From an uncultured Clostridia bacterium (GTDB lineage Bacteria; Bacillota; Clostridia; Lachnospirales; Lachnospiraceae), in NCBI GenBank assembly GCA_946611595.1, contig CAMODY010000100.1, forward strand, positions 1 through 6,457: a stretch of 6,457 nt of DNA. Direction: 5' to 3'. Positions 1-5,726 of this stretch are shown piece after piece (the first letter of the stretch is position 1; every line of letters starts with the position of its first letter). Both the position numbers and the translations under genes were made by a program. The notes under the pieces were generated by a model that worked only from the letters and a program-made list of their open reading frames with translations, had not been told where the DNA came from and ran no database searches.

Positions 1-2012
1 AGCTTCATGCCCGGCGTAAGGTCTTTCATCTCAAGAACATCTTTTCGAAGTACCAACGGTGGCAGATCTTCACGCGGATCGCGGCCCGGCCGTTTCAGTT
101 CTGCCGCAATATCTTTGAGCGTTGGAACGCCGACGCCGCATGCCTTAGCGGCCTGGCTTTCTCCCTTTGCCTTGATGCGTTTTTCAATATCAGAAACCTT
201 CTGTCCTGTTACATCTTCTTTCGTATAACCGCAAAGTTCTAAGAGCTTTTTCGCCGCCTCATAGCTTTCCGGATGGACTGCGGTGTTGTCTAAGATTTCT
301 TTGCTCTCCGGAACTCTTAAGAATCCGGCGCACTGCTCATAGGCCTTCGGTCCGATCTTCGGAACTTTTAAGATTTCTTTTCTGCTCTTGAAGGCTCCGT
401 TTTCTTCTCTGTATTTTACGATGTTCTTTGCCGTCGCCGCCGTCAGTCCTGCTACGCGGTTTAAAAGCGACGGACTTGCAGAGTTGATATCAACACCAAC
501 AGCATTAACGCAGTCTTCTACGACACCGGTCAGCGCCGCTTCAAGCTGTGCCGGCGGCATATCATGCTGATACTGGCCGACGCCAATTGACATAGGGTCA
601 ATTTTTACAAGCTCCGCCAAAGGATCCTGAAGTCTTCTTGCAATCGAGATCGCAGAACGAATATTGACATCGTACTGCGGGAATTCTTCCGCACCGAGTT
701 TGGATGCAGAATAGACAGAAGCGCCCGCCTCATTTACGATCGCATAGCTCTGTCCTCCATGAAGGCGCTCTAACATTTCTGCGGTCATCGCCTCGGTCTC
801 TCTTGAAGCGGTTCCGTTTCCGATCGCAATATGCTCGACGCTGTGTTTTTTGATCAGTGCAGAAAGCGCCACAATGGCTTCTTCTTTTTTCTTATCATTA
901 AACGTTGGATACACGACTGCGGTATCTAAGACTTTTCCGGTCCCGTCGACCACTGCGACTTTGCAGCCATGGGAATATCCCGGGTCGAGACCCATCGTTA
1001 CTTTTCCTTTTACCGGCGGCTGCATGAGAAGCGGCTTTAAGTTCAGTGCGAAATTGTCGATTGCTCCGTCGCAGGCCGTTTCCGTAAGCTCCGCCCTTGC
1101 CTCACGCTCTAAAGAAGGCCAGATAAGGCGCGTATAAGAATCGTCGCTTGCAGCCTCAAGATATTTAGCGGAAGGGCTGGCTTTTGCCGCAAGTTTTTGA
1201 ATCTGCGCCGCCATGCTGCCACTCATGCCCTTCGGGACTGCTACGGATGAACCGTTTCGAATCTGCAGCTTTTCACGCAGGAGCGCTTTTGCCTTATCAT
1301 GCTCCGGGTCGATCGTAACTTTTAAAAAGCCTTCCTTCTCTCCACGGTTTAATGCTAACACCTGGTAGCCTTTTATCTTCGAAAGCTTCTGGTCGAATTC
1401 ATAATACTGGCGGTAGACGGAGTCTTCTTCCTTCGCGGCCCTGGAAGAAAGGACTGCATTTTCTTTCATATAGCTTCGAAGCACTGCTCGCTTATCCGCA
1501 TCATCGGAGATGGACTCTGCGATAATGTCCATTGCTCCCTGCAGAGCAGCATCCGAATCTTCCACGCCTTTTTCCGCATCAATATATTTTTCTGCTTCTT
1601 TGAGCGGATCTGCATCCGTCTGCGCAAGAAGGAACTCTGCGAGCGGCTCTAAGCCTTTCTCTTTTGCAACGGATGCCCTCGTTTTTCTTTTTTGTTTATA
1701 TGGACGGTACAGATCTTCTAAGATCGACTGTGTTATGGCTTCATCGATCTGCGCCGCAAGTTCTTCCGTAAGTTTCCCCTGTTCTTCGATCGCCTTTCGG
1801 ATCGTCTCCTTGCGCTCTTCTAAATTGCGCAGATAGGTCAGGCGTTCTTCAAGTTTTCGAAGCTGGGTATCATCCATGCTGCCATGGACTTCTTTTCGAT
1901 ATCTTGCAATAAAAGGAATCGTGCTGCCGCCATCCAATAATTCGATGACGTTTTTTACGTACTCCTCTTTGGTGTTTAATTCTTCTGCGATAAGCTGATG
2001 TATTTCTCTCAT
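1..2012 (-). CDS. tex: Tex family S1 RNA-binding transcription accessory protein (3' end cut by window)
   Basis: A continuous reading frame gives 670 residues before the window edge. The N-terminal Tex domain is recognisable from IPFIARYRKEVHG near residue 32 and LEDLYRPYKQKRKTRA near residue 102. The YqgF/RNase H-like domain begins around residue 338 with MGLDPGYSHGCKVAVVDG (340-357). SIGVGQYQHD lies at 475-484, and a helix-hairpin-helix segment rich in NRVAGL and KVPKIGPKAYEQCAG runs about 503-567. The sequence breaks off at DLTPGMK, exactly where the C-terminal S1 domain should start, so about 50-100 residues including the RNA-binding domain lie outside. Tex is a cytoplasmic nucleic-acid-binding protein linked to transcription and RNA metabolism; its precise role differs between species. 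The ATG at 2012 is preceded by CGAAAGGAATTT, an acceptable Shine-Dalgarno, and the N-terminus matches the family. No frameshift is visible. The gene lies 79 bases behind ridA with a hairpin between them and no clear promoter of its own. Confidence 0.95.
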   Translation of the reverse strand, partial: MREIHQLIAEELNTKEEYVKNVIELLDGGSTIPFIARYRKEVHGSMDDTQLRKLEERLTYLRNLEERKETIRKAIEEQGKLTEELAAQIDEAITQSILEDLYRPYKQKRKTRASVAKEKGLEPLAEFLLAQTDADPLKEAEKYIDAEKGVEDSDAALQGAMDIIAESISDDADKRAVLRSYMKENAVLSSRAAKEEDSVYRQYYEFDQKLSKIKGYQVLALNRGEKEGFLKVTIDPEHDKAKALLREKLQIRNGSSVAVPKGMSGSMAAQIQKLAAKASPSAKYLEAASDDSYTRLIWPSLEREARAELTETACDGAIDNFALNLKPLLMQPPVKGKVTMGLDPGYSHGCKVAVVDGTGKVLDTAVVYPTFNDKKKEEAIVALSALIKKHSVEHIAIGNGTASRETEAMTAEMLERLHGGQSYAIVNEAGASVYSASKLGAEEFPQYDVNIRSAISIARRLQDPLAELVKIDPMSIGVGQYQHDMPPAQLEAALTGVVEDCVNAVGVDINSASPSLLNRVAGLTAATAKNIVKYREENGAFKSRKEILKVPKIGPKAYEQCAGFLRVPESKEILDNTAVHPESYEAAKKLLELCGYTKEDVTGQKVSDIEKRIKAKGESQAAKACGVGVPTLKDIAAELKRPGRDPREDLPPLVLRKDVLEMKDLTPGMK

Positions 2013-2030
2013 AAATTCCTTTCGTTACAC

Positions 2031-2065
2031 AAAACTCCGGCACAGACCAAACGATCTGCGCCGGA
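2031..2065 (-). terminator. Hairpin with short T-run between ridA and tex
   Basis: Read on the minus strand, CCGGCGCAGATC (2064-2053) pairs with GGTCTGTGCCGG (2048-2037) around a GTTT loop. This is a 12-bp GC-rich stem with two G-T wobbles, plus an outer T-A pair (2065/2036). It is followed by GTTTTG, so the U-tract is only four bases. The stem begins 27 bases after the ridA stop codon and ends about 20 bases before the tex start. It is likely the ridA intrinsic terminator. Because no good promoter fits between it and tex, read-through may supply tex, making it a partial terminator. That last point is inference. Confidence 0.65.
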
Positions 2066-2091
2066 TCTGTACTTCTTTGATGTCTGTTAAT

Positions 2092-2472
2092 TTAGTCGAC
2101 CACTGCGATAGCTTCAATCTCGACCTTAGCGCCTTTCGGAAGCGCTGCTGCCTGAAAGGCTGCCCTTGCAGGATACGGCTCCTCAAAGAACTCAGCATAA
2201 ACTTCATTCATTGCCGTAAAGTCTGCAATATCTGCAAGCAGTACCGTTGTTTTTACAACATTTTTCATATCTGCACCTGCAGACTGAAGGATGTTTTTAA
2301 TATTCGTAAGGCTCTGTCTTGTCTGGGTCTGAATATCTGTACCCGCAAATTCACCGGTCTTCGGATCGATCGGAATCTGTCCGGAAACATAGATTGTATT
2401 TCCCGCTTTGATTGCCTGTGAATATGGGCCGATCGCTGCCGGCGCGTTATCTGTATGGAGTGCCTGGTTCAT
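2092..2472 (-). CDS. ridA: RidA (YjgF/YER057c/UK114) family reactive enamine/imine deaminase
   Basis: The 126-residue product is full length for the family (about 125-130). RidA proteins are cytosolic trimers that hydrolyse reactive enamines/imines such as 2-aminoacrylate, released by PLP-dependent dehydratases, and so protect other PLP enzymes. Visible landmarks are IGPYSQA (14-20, with Tyr17), VSGQIPIDP (29-37, with Gly31), the catalytic-site arginine in YPARAAFQ (Arg103, matching Arg105 of E. coli RidA), and the C-terminal VEIEAIAVVD signature with Glu120. The residue two places after the arginine is Ala-Phe rather than the Cys often seen, a tolerated position. The ATG is well placed, with AAAGGAGG (2488-2481) 8 bases upstream. 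The gene follows mtnA in the same direction but has its own promoter-like sequence, and a hairpin follows its stop. Family membership is certain; the physiological substrate is inferred from the family. Confidence 0.95.
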   Translation of the reverse strand: MNQALHTDNAPAAIGPYSQAIKAGNTIYVSGQIPIDPKTGEFAGTDIQTQTRQSLTNIKNILQSAGADMKNVVKTTVLLADIADFTAMNEVYAEFFEEPYPARAAFQAAALPKGAKVEIEAIAVVD

Positions 2473-2496
2473 AAATGGATCCTCCTTTTTAAGCTT

Positions 2497-2538
2497 CTTT
2501 GCCTGTCAAATCGCTGTGCTTCAGCTGTTCAGACAAAG
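2497..2538 (-). promoter_or_regulatory. Imperfect stem-loop in the ridA 5' leader
   Basis: On the minus strand CTTTGTCTG (2538-2530) can pair with CAGGCAAAG (2505-2497), nine pairs including one G-U. Inside the 24-base loop, GCTG and CAGC can form a small second stem around AAGCA. The structure falls between the predicted ridA start site and the Shine-Dalgarno at 2488-2481. It has no T-run and so is not a terminator. Whether it regulates ridA is unknown; it matches no riboswitch class I recognise. Confidence 0.35.
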
Positions 2539-2561
2539 CGTAATTTTATATAACGTTCAGT

Positions 2562-2590
2562 ATTATAAAACATGATCGCTGATTCGTCAT
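2562..2590 (-). promoter_or_regulatory. Predicted housekeeping promoter of ridA
   Basis: On the minus strand ATGACG (2590-2585, 4 of 6 to TTGACA) is followed after exactly 17 bases by a perfect TATAAT (2567-2562). A start near 2555 would give a leader of about 80 bases before the ridA ATG at 2472. The promoter lies in the 149-base gap between mtnA and ridA, which otherwise shows the leader stem-loop and no convincing mtnA terminator. It implies that ridA (and perhaps tex) can be transcribed apart from mtnA. Confidence 0.6.
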
Positions 2591-2621
2591 CTTTCATTTT
2601 TGAAGATCTTTTTATACCGAT

Positions 2622-3788
2622 TTAAGAAAAGAGTTCTTTCAGGTTTTCTTCAAACGGCGGATAGACGATTCCTTTTTCCGTTATGATCCCGCTGATGAGG
2701 CTATGATCTGTTACGTCAAAGGATGGGTTATAACAGTTAACAGCTTCCGGTGCCATCGGATTTTCATACCACATGGTTTTTATTTCATCCGGATCACGAA
2801 GCTCGATCGTAATTTCATTTCCTGACGGAGTGTCAAGGTCGATCGTCGAGGATGGACCGAGTACATAGAAAGGAATGCCATAATACTTCGCAAGGATTGC
2901 AACTCCGCTTGTTCCAATCTTATTTGCAGCATCGCCATTTGCGGCCACACGGTCGCAGCCGACAAATACTTTATCGACCCATCCGTTCTTCATAACAATG
3001 GAAGCCATGTTGTCACAGATCAGTGTGACATCGACCCCTGCCTGCTCAAGCTCATAGGCGGTAAGCCTTGCACCCTGAAGGAGCGGCCTTGTCTCGTCTG
3101 CATATACTTTGAGATTCATTCCCTGCTCATGCCCTAAAAGGATTGGGCCCAAAGCAGTTCCATAACAGGAGGTTGCCAGTGGCCCTGCGTTACAATGTGT
3201 CAAAATCCCATCTCCGTCTTTTAATACTGACAGACCATATTCTGCTATTTTTCTGCACATCGCAATATCTTCTGCCTGGATCATTTTTGCTTCTTCTCCG
3301 AGGCGTGCAATGATTTCCGCTGCGGAGTTTGCTTCTTTCGTCTGCTGCCCTGTCAAAACTGATTCAGCATTTCGCTGTCTGTTCTCAGCAGATTCTGAAT
3401 TGTCACTTTTTTCCGGGCCACTCTCTGCAACGCGCAGCATTCTCTTCACTGCCCAGGAAAGATTGACCGCCGTTGGTCTTGCAGAATTTAAATACGCCCC
3501 AAGCTCCGTCAGTTTCTTTATAAATTCTTCTACTGAAAGCTTTTCCCACTGTTTTGCCAGCACATACATCGCATAGCCGGCAAAGATTCCGATCGCCGGA
3601 GCGCCGCGGACTTTTAAAGTCTTGATCGCATCGAAACATTCCTCTTTTGTATCAAGGCTTAAAAATTCACGGATGCCCGGAAGCTTTGTCTGATCGAGAA
3701 TGACAACGGCCGTCTCTTCCTCATTCAGCCGGATGTTCTCTGCCTGCAGTTCTTCTTTTTTGTTTTGATCTGTTCTCATTTCTGTCAT
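2622..3788 (-). CDS. mtnA: S-methyl-5-thioribose-1-phosphate isomerase family protein (MtnA/aIF-2B-like)
   Basis: The 388-residue protein belongs to the MtnA branch of the eIF2B-like isomerases. MtnA converts 5-methylthioribose-1-phosphate to the ribulose form in methionine salvage, in the cytosol. Landmarks are VVILDQTKLPG (28-38), KVRGAPAIG (59-67), ILTHCNAGPLAT (195-206, catalytic Cys199), ADETRPLLQGARLTAYEL (230-247), VGCDRVAANGDAANKIGT (276-293, catalytic Asp279) and the C-terminal NPSFDVT (354-360) with GIVYPPFEENLKELF. It is 35-45 residues longer than usual. The extra length is a hydrophilic, Ser/Glu/Asn-rich insert at about 121-155 plus a Lys/Glu/Gln-rich N-terminal stretch (1-20). 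The start is ambiguous: ATG 3788 or the fourth codon, ATG 3779, which is better spaced from AAAAGG. No mtnK or other salvage gene is present, so a related role such as 5-deoxyribose-1-phosphate isomerisation (DrdI-like paralogues) cannot be excluded. It follows the MocR gene by 64 bases. Confidence 0.9.
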   Translation of the reverse strand: MTEMRTDQNKKEELQAENIRLNEEETAVVILDQTKLPGIREFLSLDTKEECFDAIKTLKVRGAPAIGIFAGYAMYVLAKQWEKLSVEEFIKKLTELGAYLNSARPTAVNLSWAVKRMLRVAESGPEKSDNSESAENRQRNAESVLTGQQTKEANSAAEIIARLGEEAKMIQAEDIAMCRKIAEYGLSVLKDGDGILTHCNAGPLATSCYGTALGPILLGHEQGMNLKVYADETRPLLQGARLTAYELEQAGVDVTLICDNMASIVMKNGWVDKVFVGCDRVAANGDAANKIGTSGVAILAKYYGIPFYVLGPSSTIDLDTPSGNEITIELRDPDEIKTMWYENPMAPEAVNCYNPSFDVTDHSLISGIITEKGIVYPPFEENLKELFS

Positions 3789-3852
3789 GCCTTTTGCTCT
3801 CTTGTCTTTGCTAGTGCGAATTTTGCTTTTAAGCTCTTTTCTTATTTAGATT

Positions 3853-4998
3853 TTACGCCTTTGTTCTTTGCTTTTGCAGTTCCTTTCTTTTTGCTCTTCG
3901 AACACGGTTAATATGCCGCTCAAAGTCACCCTTCCTGAGGAGTTCTGCAAGCACATACTGGATTGCGGTTGAAACGGTGCACGAGAGCACGCCCAACGTT
4001 TCTCGAAATACCGGAAGAAGATGCTCGGGCAGAAGCATATATCCTACTCTTAAGGAAGGCGAGATGCTTTTGGAAAAGGTGTTCAAATAGATGATGTTAT
4101 CCTGGCTGCTTCCGGAAAACAGGGTGTCCTCCGGCTTTTTCAATACTGAAAACTCAGACTCATAATCATCTTCCACCAGATACCTTCCCTCTTTCTTTGC
4201 CCAGCGCAGATACTCATGCCGCTTGGACGCCGATGCGGAAACACCGCTTGGAAAACTCCGGTAAGGCGTCAGATGTAAGACATTGGCAGTTGTGTTTTTT
4301 AGTGCTTTGCTCTCGATACCATCTTTTCCAAGCGGAAGAAACTCATAGTGCACACCTGAGATTCGATAGGTTTTTTCGATGATCGGATAAGATGGCTCTT
4401 CAATTCCATATATTTTTGTTCGCCCAAGAAGACCGATGATCAGATTATATAGATATTCCGAACCCGAGCCAATGATGATCCGTTCGGGTGAAACAGTAAT
4501 GCCTCTGCTTCGTGCCAGATAGCGGCTGATCTCCGAGCGCAAAAACAACGTCCCTTCATTCGGTGACCTTGCAAGCAATTTATCTCCATAGTCTCCGATT
4601 ACACCGCGCATTGTTTTCGCAAGAACAGAAAACGGAAACGCCGTATTAACGGTTTCTTCAGATAACATCGACTCTGCTGAATGTTCCTCCGCGATATGAA
4701 CCTCATTCGCACTTATGTTCAAAATCTGGGGATCATCCGTCCCGACAAACCCTGCATCCGTTTGAAAGGAGACATAGTATCCGCTGCGCTGCCGGGATTC
4801 GATATAGCCTTCTTCTGATAAAAGCATATAGGCATGTTCTGCCGTGATCACGCTCACGCCGCTTTCATCCGCAAGCAGACGCTTTGAAGGCAATTTATCT
4901 CCGTAAGCGTAATTGCCGGAAACAATATCTGTACGGATCTGCCGGTACAACTGGATATATGCCGGATATTTAGAATCGTTGCTAATAGAATAATTCAT
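3853..4998 (-). CDS. MocR/PdxR-type GntR regulator with aminotransferase-like domain, C-terminally truncated
   Basis: The 381-residue product has an N-terminal GntR winged helix (about 10-78: YPAYIQLYRQIRTDIVSG, then GDKLPSKRLLADESGVS, then LLSEEGYIESRQRSGYYV). A linker leads to a fold-type I aminotransferase-like domain from about 120. PLP-site motifs are intact: GSGSEYLYNLI (177-187), TPYRSFPSG (244-252), VEDDYESEF (275-283) and NTFSKSISPSLRVGY (306-320), with Lys310 as the expected Schiff-base lysine and Arg317. Family members run about 450-500 residues; B. subtilis GabR has Lys312 and 479 residues. Here only 71 residues follow Lys310, ending in a basic stretch RRAKRKELQKQRTKA. The missing part is the C-terminal small domain, which in GabR carries the substrate-binding Arg430. 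Only 64 bases separate the stop from mtnA, so a simple frameshift cannot hide the lost part. The start at 4998 fits the family N-terminus but has no clear Shine-Dalgarno. It may be a minimal regulator or a decaying gene. Divergent placement suggests it controls the S-component gene and itself. Confidence 0.87.
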   Translation of the reverse strand: MNYSISNDSKYPAYIQLYRQIRTDIVSGNYAYGDKLPSKRLLADESGVSVITAEHAYMLLSEEGYIESRQRSGYYVSFQTDAGFVGTDDPQILNISANEVHIAEEHSAESMLSEETVNTAFPFSVLAKTMRGVIGDYGDKLLARSPNEGTLFLRSEISRYLARSRGITVSPERIIIGSGSEYLYNLIIGLLGRTKIYGIEEPSYPIIEKTYRISGVHYEFLPLGKDGIESKALKNTTANVLHLTPYRSFPSGVSASASKRHEYLRWAKKEGRYLVEDDYESEFSVLKKPEDTLFSGSSQDNIIYLNTFSKSISPSLRVGYMLLPEHLLPVFRETLGVLSCTVSTAIQYVLAELLRKGDFERHINRVRRAKRKELQKQRTKA

Positions 4999-5000
4999 CT

Positions 5001-5059
5001 GGTTATATAAAAAACTTCTAATTTGGGTATTTTTATATTATCAAAAACAGTTTATAACC
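5001..5059. promoter_or_regulatory. Candidate operator: inverted repeat GGTTATA...TATAACC
   Basis: GGTTATA (5001-5007) and its exact reverse complement TATAACC (5053-5059) flank 45 bases of AT-rich DNA. The distal arm falls inside the -35/-10 spacer of the predicted mocR promoter. The proximal arm lies just before the mocR start codon. Two arms 52 bases apart centre to centre, about five helical turns, would suit a dimeric GntR/MocR protein bound at two sites, with autorepression possible. The DNA is AT-rich, so a 7-base match can arise by chance; the operator assignment is inference. Confidence 0.3.
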
Positions 5060-5065
5060 TATCAA
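5037..5065 (-). promoter_or_regulatory. Predicted promoter of the MocR-type regulator
   Basis: On the minus strand TTGATA (5065-5060, 5 of 6 to TTGACA) is followed by a 17-base spacer and GATAAT (5042-5037, 5 of 6 to TATAAT). Transcription would begin near 5030 and give a leader of about 32 bases that lacks an obvious Shine-Dalgarno. On the opposite strand CATAAT (5066-5071) and TATAAC (5053-5058) are possible -10 elements for the S-component gene, but neither has a convincing -35. The rightward promoter is therefore left uncalled. Confidence 0.55.
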
Positions 5066-5080
5066 CATAATCTGCAATAA

Positions 5081-5119
5081 GTTTTTAGAGGTTTTTACCT
5101 CGCAGGGAAAGGAGGAGGT
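5081..5119 (+). promoter_or_regulatory. Leader hairpin with alternative pairing to the S-component Shine-Dalgarno
   Basis: GAGGT (5088-5092), a TTTT loop and ACCTC (5097-5101) form a short perfect hairpin just before the ribosome binding site. The Shine-Dalgarno AAAGGAGGAGG contains a second GAGGT (5115-5119), so ACCTC could pair with either copy. That gives an anti-anti-SD / anti-SD / SD layout as found in translational switches. The region also holds two copies of GTTTTTA (5081-5087 and 5091-5097) spaced exactly 10 bases apart, which might instead be a protein-binding direct repeat. Each stem is only five pairs (six with a wobble), so the switch is a hypothesis. No known riboswitch consensus is recognised. 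Confidence 0.3.
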
Positions 5120-5124
5120 GCCAC

Positions 5125-5643
5125 GTGAAAAATATTTCGATCAGAATGCTGTCTCTCAGCGGGATTTTTGCTGCTCTGATCTTTGTATTTACAGCCTTTG
5201 TACATATACCGCTCTTTTACGGCTATGTGCATGTTGGCGATGCCTTCCTGTTTCTTGCGGCAAGCCTCCTGCCTGCACCACATGCCATTTTTGCGGCAGT
5301 TTTTGGTGCTGTACTTGCAGACTGCCTTTCCGGATTTGCAATCTATGCACCGGCGACTTTGGTAATTAAGCTTCTCTGCGTGCTTTTCTTTACCAGAAAG
5401 AAAACGCAGATTCTTGCAAAAAGGAACCTTTTGGCACTGCTTCCAGCTGCCGGAGTTTCGATTGGGGGCTATTACCTTTTCGAAGCAATACTTTATGCAA
5501 ACTACCTGACGCCGGCATATGCAGCTCTCGGCAATCTGGGCCAAGCTGTTTTCAGCAGCATCCTGTTTGTACTGCTTGGACGTGCTCTGGACAAAATGAA
5601 AATAAAAGAGAAACTGCACCTGGCCACAAGCGCTGGCATTTAA
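5125..5643 (+). CDS. ECF-type transporter S component (substrate-binding membrane subunit), substrate unknown
   Basis: The 172-residue product is a strongly hydrophobic protein with about six membrane segments (roughly 8-28, 36-50, 53-68, 76-90, 101-124, 136-155). Its length and pattern are typical of energy-coupling factor S components. The core YVHVGDAFLFLAASLLP (34-50), followed by GAVLADCLSGFAIYAPATLVIK (61-82), resembles the ECF-type S-component superfamily related to riboflavin and other vitamin transporters. From memory it is closest to the Clostridia integral-membrane family TIGR04002; this needs a profile search. S components bind a vitamin or precursor in the cytoplasmic membrane and share EcfA/EcfA'/EcfT, none of which is encoded here, so this would be a group II system. 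The GTG start is fixed by AAAGGAGGAGG ending 6 bases upstream and by the family-like N-terminus KNISIRMLSLSGIFAALIF. It diverges from the MocR gene (126 bases) and is followed 83 bases later by a radical SAM gene. The ligand is not readable; vitamin B6 is suggested only by the PLP-type regulator beside it. Confidence 0.85.
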   Translation: MKNISIRMLSLSGIFAALIFVFTAFVHIPLFYGYVHVGDAFLFLAASLLPAPHAIFAAVFGAVLADCLSGFAIYAPATLVIKLLCVLFFTRKKTQILAKRNLLALLPAAGVSIGGYYLFEAILYANYLTPAYAALGNLGQAVFSSILFVLLGRALDKMKIKEKLHLATSAGI

Positions 5644-5650
5644 TATAAGG

Positions 5651-5671
5651 CAGTGGTTGATATGGCCACTG
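5651..5671 (+). other. Stem-loop between the S component and the radical SAM gene
   Basis: CAGTGG (5651-5656) pairs with CCACTG (5666-5671), and two further T-G wobbles reduce the loop to GATAT. It starts 7 bases after the S-component stop codon. AAAATACG follows rather than a T-run, so it is unlikely to be an intrinsic terminator. It may be a processing or mRNA-stability element within a two-gene transcript; its role is unproven. Confidence 0.35.
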
Positions 5672-5726
5672 AAAATACGCAAGGCCCAAGGGAATTGACA
5701 GAACAAATACATCAAGAGGAATAATC

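Noticed and set aside
2591..2615. Possible mtnA terminator (ATCTTC...GAAAGAT).
   Set aside because: The stem is AT-rich, short and bulged, with no T-run after it.
3789..3852. Gap between the MocR gene and mtnA examined for the missing MocR C-terminus, a terminator or a promoter.
   Set aside because: All frames give only Lys/Ala-rich peptides, the GCTT/AAGC palindrome cannot form a proper hairpin, and no -35/-10 pair is convincing.
3853..3910. Purine-rich, GCAAAAG-like reiteration at the MocR 3' end as a tandem repeat or CRISPR-like array.
   Set aside because: Units are irregular and too short; this is simple A-rich sequence encoding a Lys/Gln tail, perhaps a deletion joint.
4999..5124. A known vitamin riboswitch (TPP, FMN, SAM) in the S-component leader.
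   Set aside because: The region is too short, with none of the conserved cores of those classes; only the small hairpin at 5088-5101 is visible.
5095..5715. Long open frame antisense to the S-component gene (about 206 codons).
   Set aside because: It is Cys/Lys/Gln-rich with no recognisable domain, lies entirely opposite a well-supported membrane protein gene with a good ribosome site, and is best explained as a shadow.
5695..5726. Perfect TTGACA at 5695-5700 as a -35 for the radical SAM gene.
   Set aside because: The best -10 (AATAAT) needs a 19-base spacer and would start transcription at or after the ATG, downstream of the Shine-Dalgarno.
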